Assembly (NCBI GenBank): GCA_910587555.1
Contig: CAJULV010000072.1
Span: 3,066 to 18,679 of the forward strand
Origin: an uncultured Acetatifactor sp.
GTDB lineage: Bacteria > Bacillota > Clostridia > Lachnospirales > Lachnospiraceae
Length of the DNA: 15,614 bases
Reading direction: 5' to 3'
Shown here: piece after piece, positions 14,444 to 15,614 of the stretch
Layout of the letters: every line of letters begins with the position of its first letter
Numbering within the stretch: the stretch's first letter is position 1
Program-made: the position numbers and the translations under genes
The notes under the pieces: generated by a model
What the model was told of the DNA's origin: nothing
Databases searched by the model: none
Seen by the model: only the letters and a program-made list of their open reading frames with translations

Positions 14444-15595
14444 TTAGAACACTCCAAAGATCGCCATAAAGGTACCTGCCGCAACTGCCGTTCCGATAAC
14501 GCCCGCCACATTGGGACCCATGGCATGCATCAGCAGGAAGTTGGTGGGATCTGCCTCCGCGCCCACCTTCTGGGACACACGGGCTGCCATGGGAACCGCG
14601 GACACGCCTGCGGAACCGATCAGAGGATTGATCTTGCCGTGGGTCAGCCTGCACATAAGCTTACCGAACAGCACGCCCGCTGCCGTACCGAAGGCAAAGG
14701 CGATCAGTCCCAGTGCAACGATCTTCAGGGTTCCCCAGTTCAGGAATGCTTCTGCACTGGTGGTAGCTCCTACGGAAGTACCCAGCAGGATAACCACGAT
14801 ATACATCATGGCATTGGAAGCCGTCTCGGTAAGCTGTCTTACCACACCGGATTCCTTGAACAGATTACCCAGCATCAGCATACCAACCAGCGGCGCTGTG
14901 GTAGGAAGAATCAGGCAGACCACGATGGTAATGATGATGGGGAACAGGATCTTTTCCAGTTTGGAAACCGGACGCAGCTGACCCATCTTGATCTTCCGTT
15001 CCTTCTCGGTGGTAAAAAGCTTCATGATGGGAGGCTGAATAATCGGCACCAGTGACATGTAGGAATAAGCCGCCACGGCAATGGGTCCTAAAATCGCTGT
15101 CTGTCCCAGCTTGCTGGCCAGGAAGATGGAGGTAGGACCGTCAGCGCCGCCGATAATGGAGATGGCTGCAGCTGCCATGTCATTGAAGCCCAGGAAAATA
15201 GCTCCAAAATATGCCGCGAAAATACCGAACTGCGCCGCTGCACCCAGAAGGAAACTCTTGGGATTGGCGATCAGGGGCCCGAAGTCCGTGGAAGCACCCA
15301 CACCCATGAAGATCAGGGACGGCAGGAGCGCCCATTCGTCCAGTATATAGAAATAATACAGCAGACCACCCACACCGTTGGGGGCGTCCTCCGCATGGAG
15401 CATGATGTCGGGATAAATATTCACCAACAACATACCAAAAGCTATCGGAAGTAAGAGCAGAGGCTCATACTCATGCCGGATAGCCAGATAAAGGAAAAAG
15501 CACGCAACCGCTATCATCAGATAGTTACCCCAGGTCAGATTGAAAAAGGCAGTCTGATGAATGAGGTTGTTCAGCGTAGAACTTATATATTCCAT
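14444..15595 (-). CDS. oadB: Na+-translocating decarboxylase beta subunit
   Basis: This integral membrane subunit decarboxylates carboxybiotin and uses the energy to pump Na+ outward. The 383-residue protein has about nine hydrophobic segments. Family blocks are GASTDFGPLIANPK (100-113), IIGGADGPTSIFLASKL (148-163, with the essential Asp152), SYMSLVPIIQPPI (178-190) and GSAGVSAVPMAARVSQ near the end. The beta subunits of oxaloacetate, methylmalonyl-CoA and glutaconyl-CoA decarboxylases (OadB, MmdB, GcdB) are alike; the adjacent oadA-type alpha subunit favours the first. The ATG has AGGAGG 7 bases upstream. The promoter and the gamma and biotin-carrier genes should lie beyond the right edge. 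Confidence 0.95.
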   Translation of the reverse strand: MEYISSTLNNLIHQTAFFNLTWGNYLMIAVACFFLYLAIRHEYEPLLLLPIAFGMLLVNIYPDIMLHAEDAPNGVGGLLYYFYILDEWALLPSLIFMGVGASTDFGPLIANPKSFLLGAAAQFGIFAAYFGAIFLGFNDMAAAAISIIGGADGPTSIFLASKLGQTAILGPIAVAAYSYMSLVPIIQPPIMKLFTTEKERKIKMGQLRPVSKLEKILFPIIITIVVCLILPTTAPLVGMLMLGNLFKESGVVRQLTETASNAMMYIVVILLGTSVGATTSAEAFLNWGTLKIVALGLIAFAFGTAAGVLFGKLMCRLTHGKINPLIGSAGVSAVPMAARVSQKVGAEADPTNFLLMHAMGPNVAGVIGTAVAAGTFMAIFGVF

Positions 15596-15614
15596 TTGTT
15601 GACCTCCTGTTGTT

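Overview
The window reads as chromosomal DNA of a gut-type anaerobic Clostridia, most likely Lachnospiraceae. The reasons are moderate GC, strong AGGAGG-type ribosome binding sites, an Rnf operon in the order C-D-G-E-A, a sodium-pumping decarboxylase pair, and a cmk-ispH-S1 cluster of Firmicutes type. The family assignment is inference from gene content, not from a marker gene.

All genes but one lie on the minus strand, so transcription runs from high to low coordinates. At the right end (15595 to 12989) are the membrane beta subunit and the carboxyltransferase alpha subunit of a biotin-dependent, Na+-translocating decarboxylase. The biotin carrier and the small subunit are not here and probably lie beyond the right edge. 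Next comes a run of closely spaced genes (12817 to 5860): GNAT acetyltransferase, HI0933/BaiN-like flavoprotein (TTG start), an unrecognised lipoprotein translationally coupled to it, cytidylate kinase (cmk), IspH, a four-repeat S1 protein and a CheR methyltransferase, closed by a strong intrinsic terminator at 5801-5837.

A single plus-strand gene (4657-5760) encodes a YprB-like DEDD 3'-5' exonuclease. It is preceded by an extended -10 promoter and an unusual 80-nt leader that can form an enclosing stem with an internal pseudoknot. The leader also carries a perfect 7-nt complement to the start-codon region and a 21-codon open frame whose ATG falls on the predicted transcription start.

Divergent from it, rnfC-D-G-E-A (4462 to 166) encodes most of the ferredoxin:NAD+ oxidoreductase, an ion-pumping membrane complex. 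rnfB, normally after rnfA, is not reached. Directly after the rnfA stop codon (positions 1-164) there is instead a GC-rich direct repeat: two identical 55-bp copies with a 109-bp period, running off the window edge.

Together Rnf and the decarboxylase suggest energy metabolism based on membrane ion gradients, probably Na+. No CRISPR array, insertion sequence, tRNA or rRNA was seen. No gene-free stretch exceeds 300 bases. The items most worth checking are the exonuclease leader RNA, the repeat after rnfA, the His-to-Asn change in IspH, and the Cys-rich tail of RnfE.
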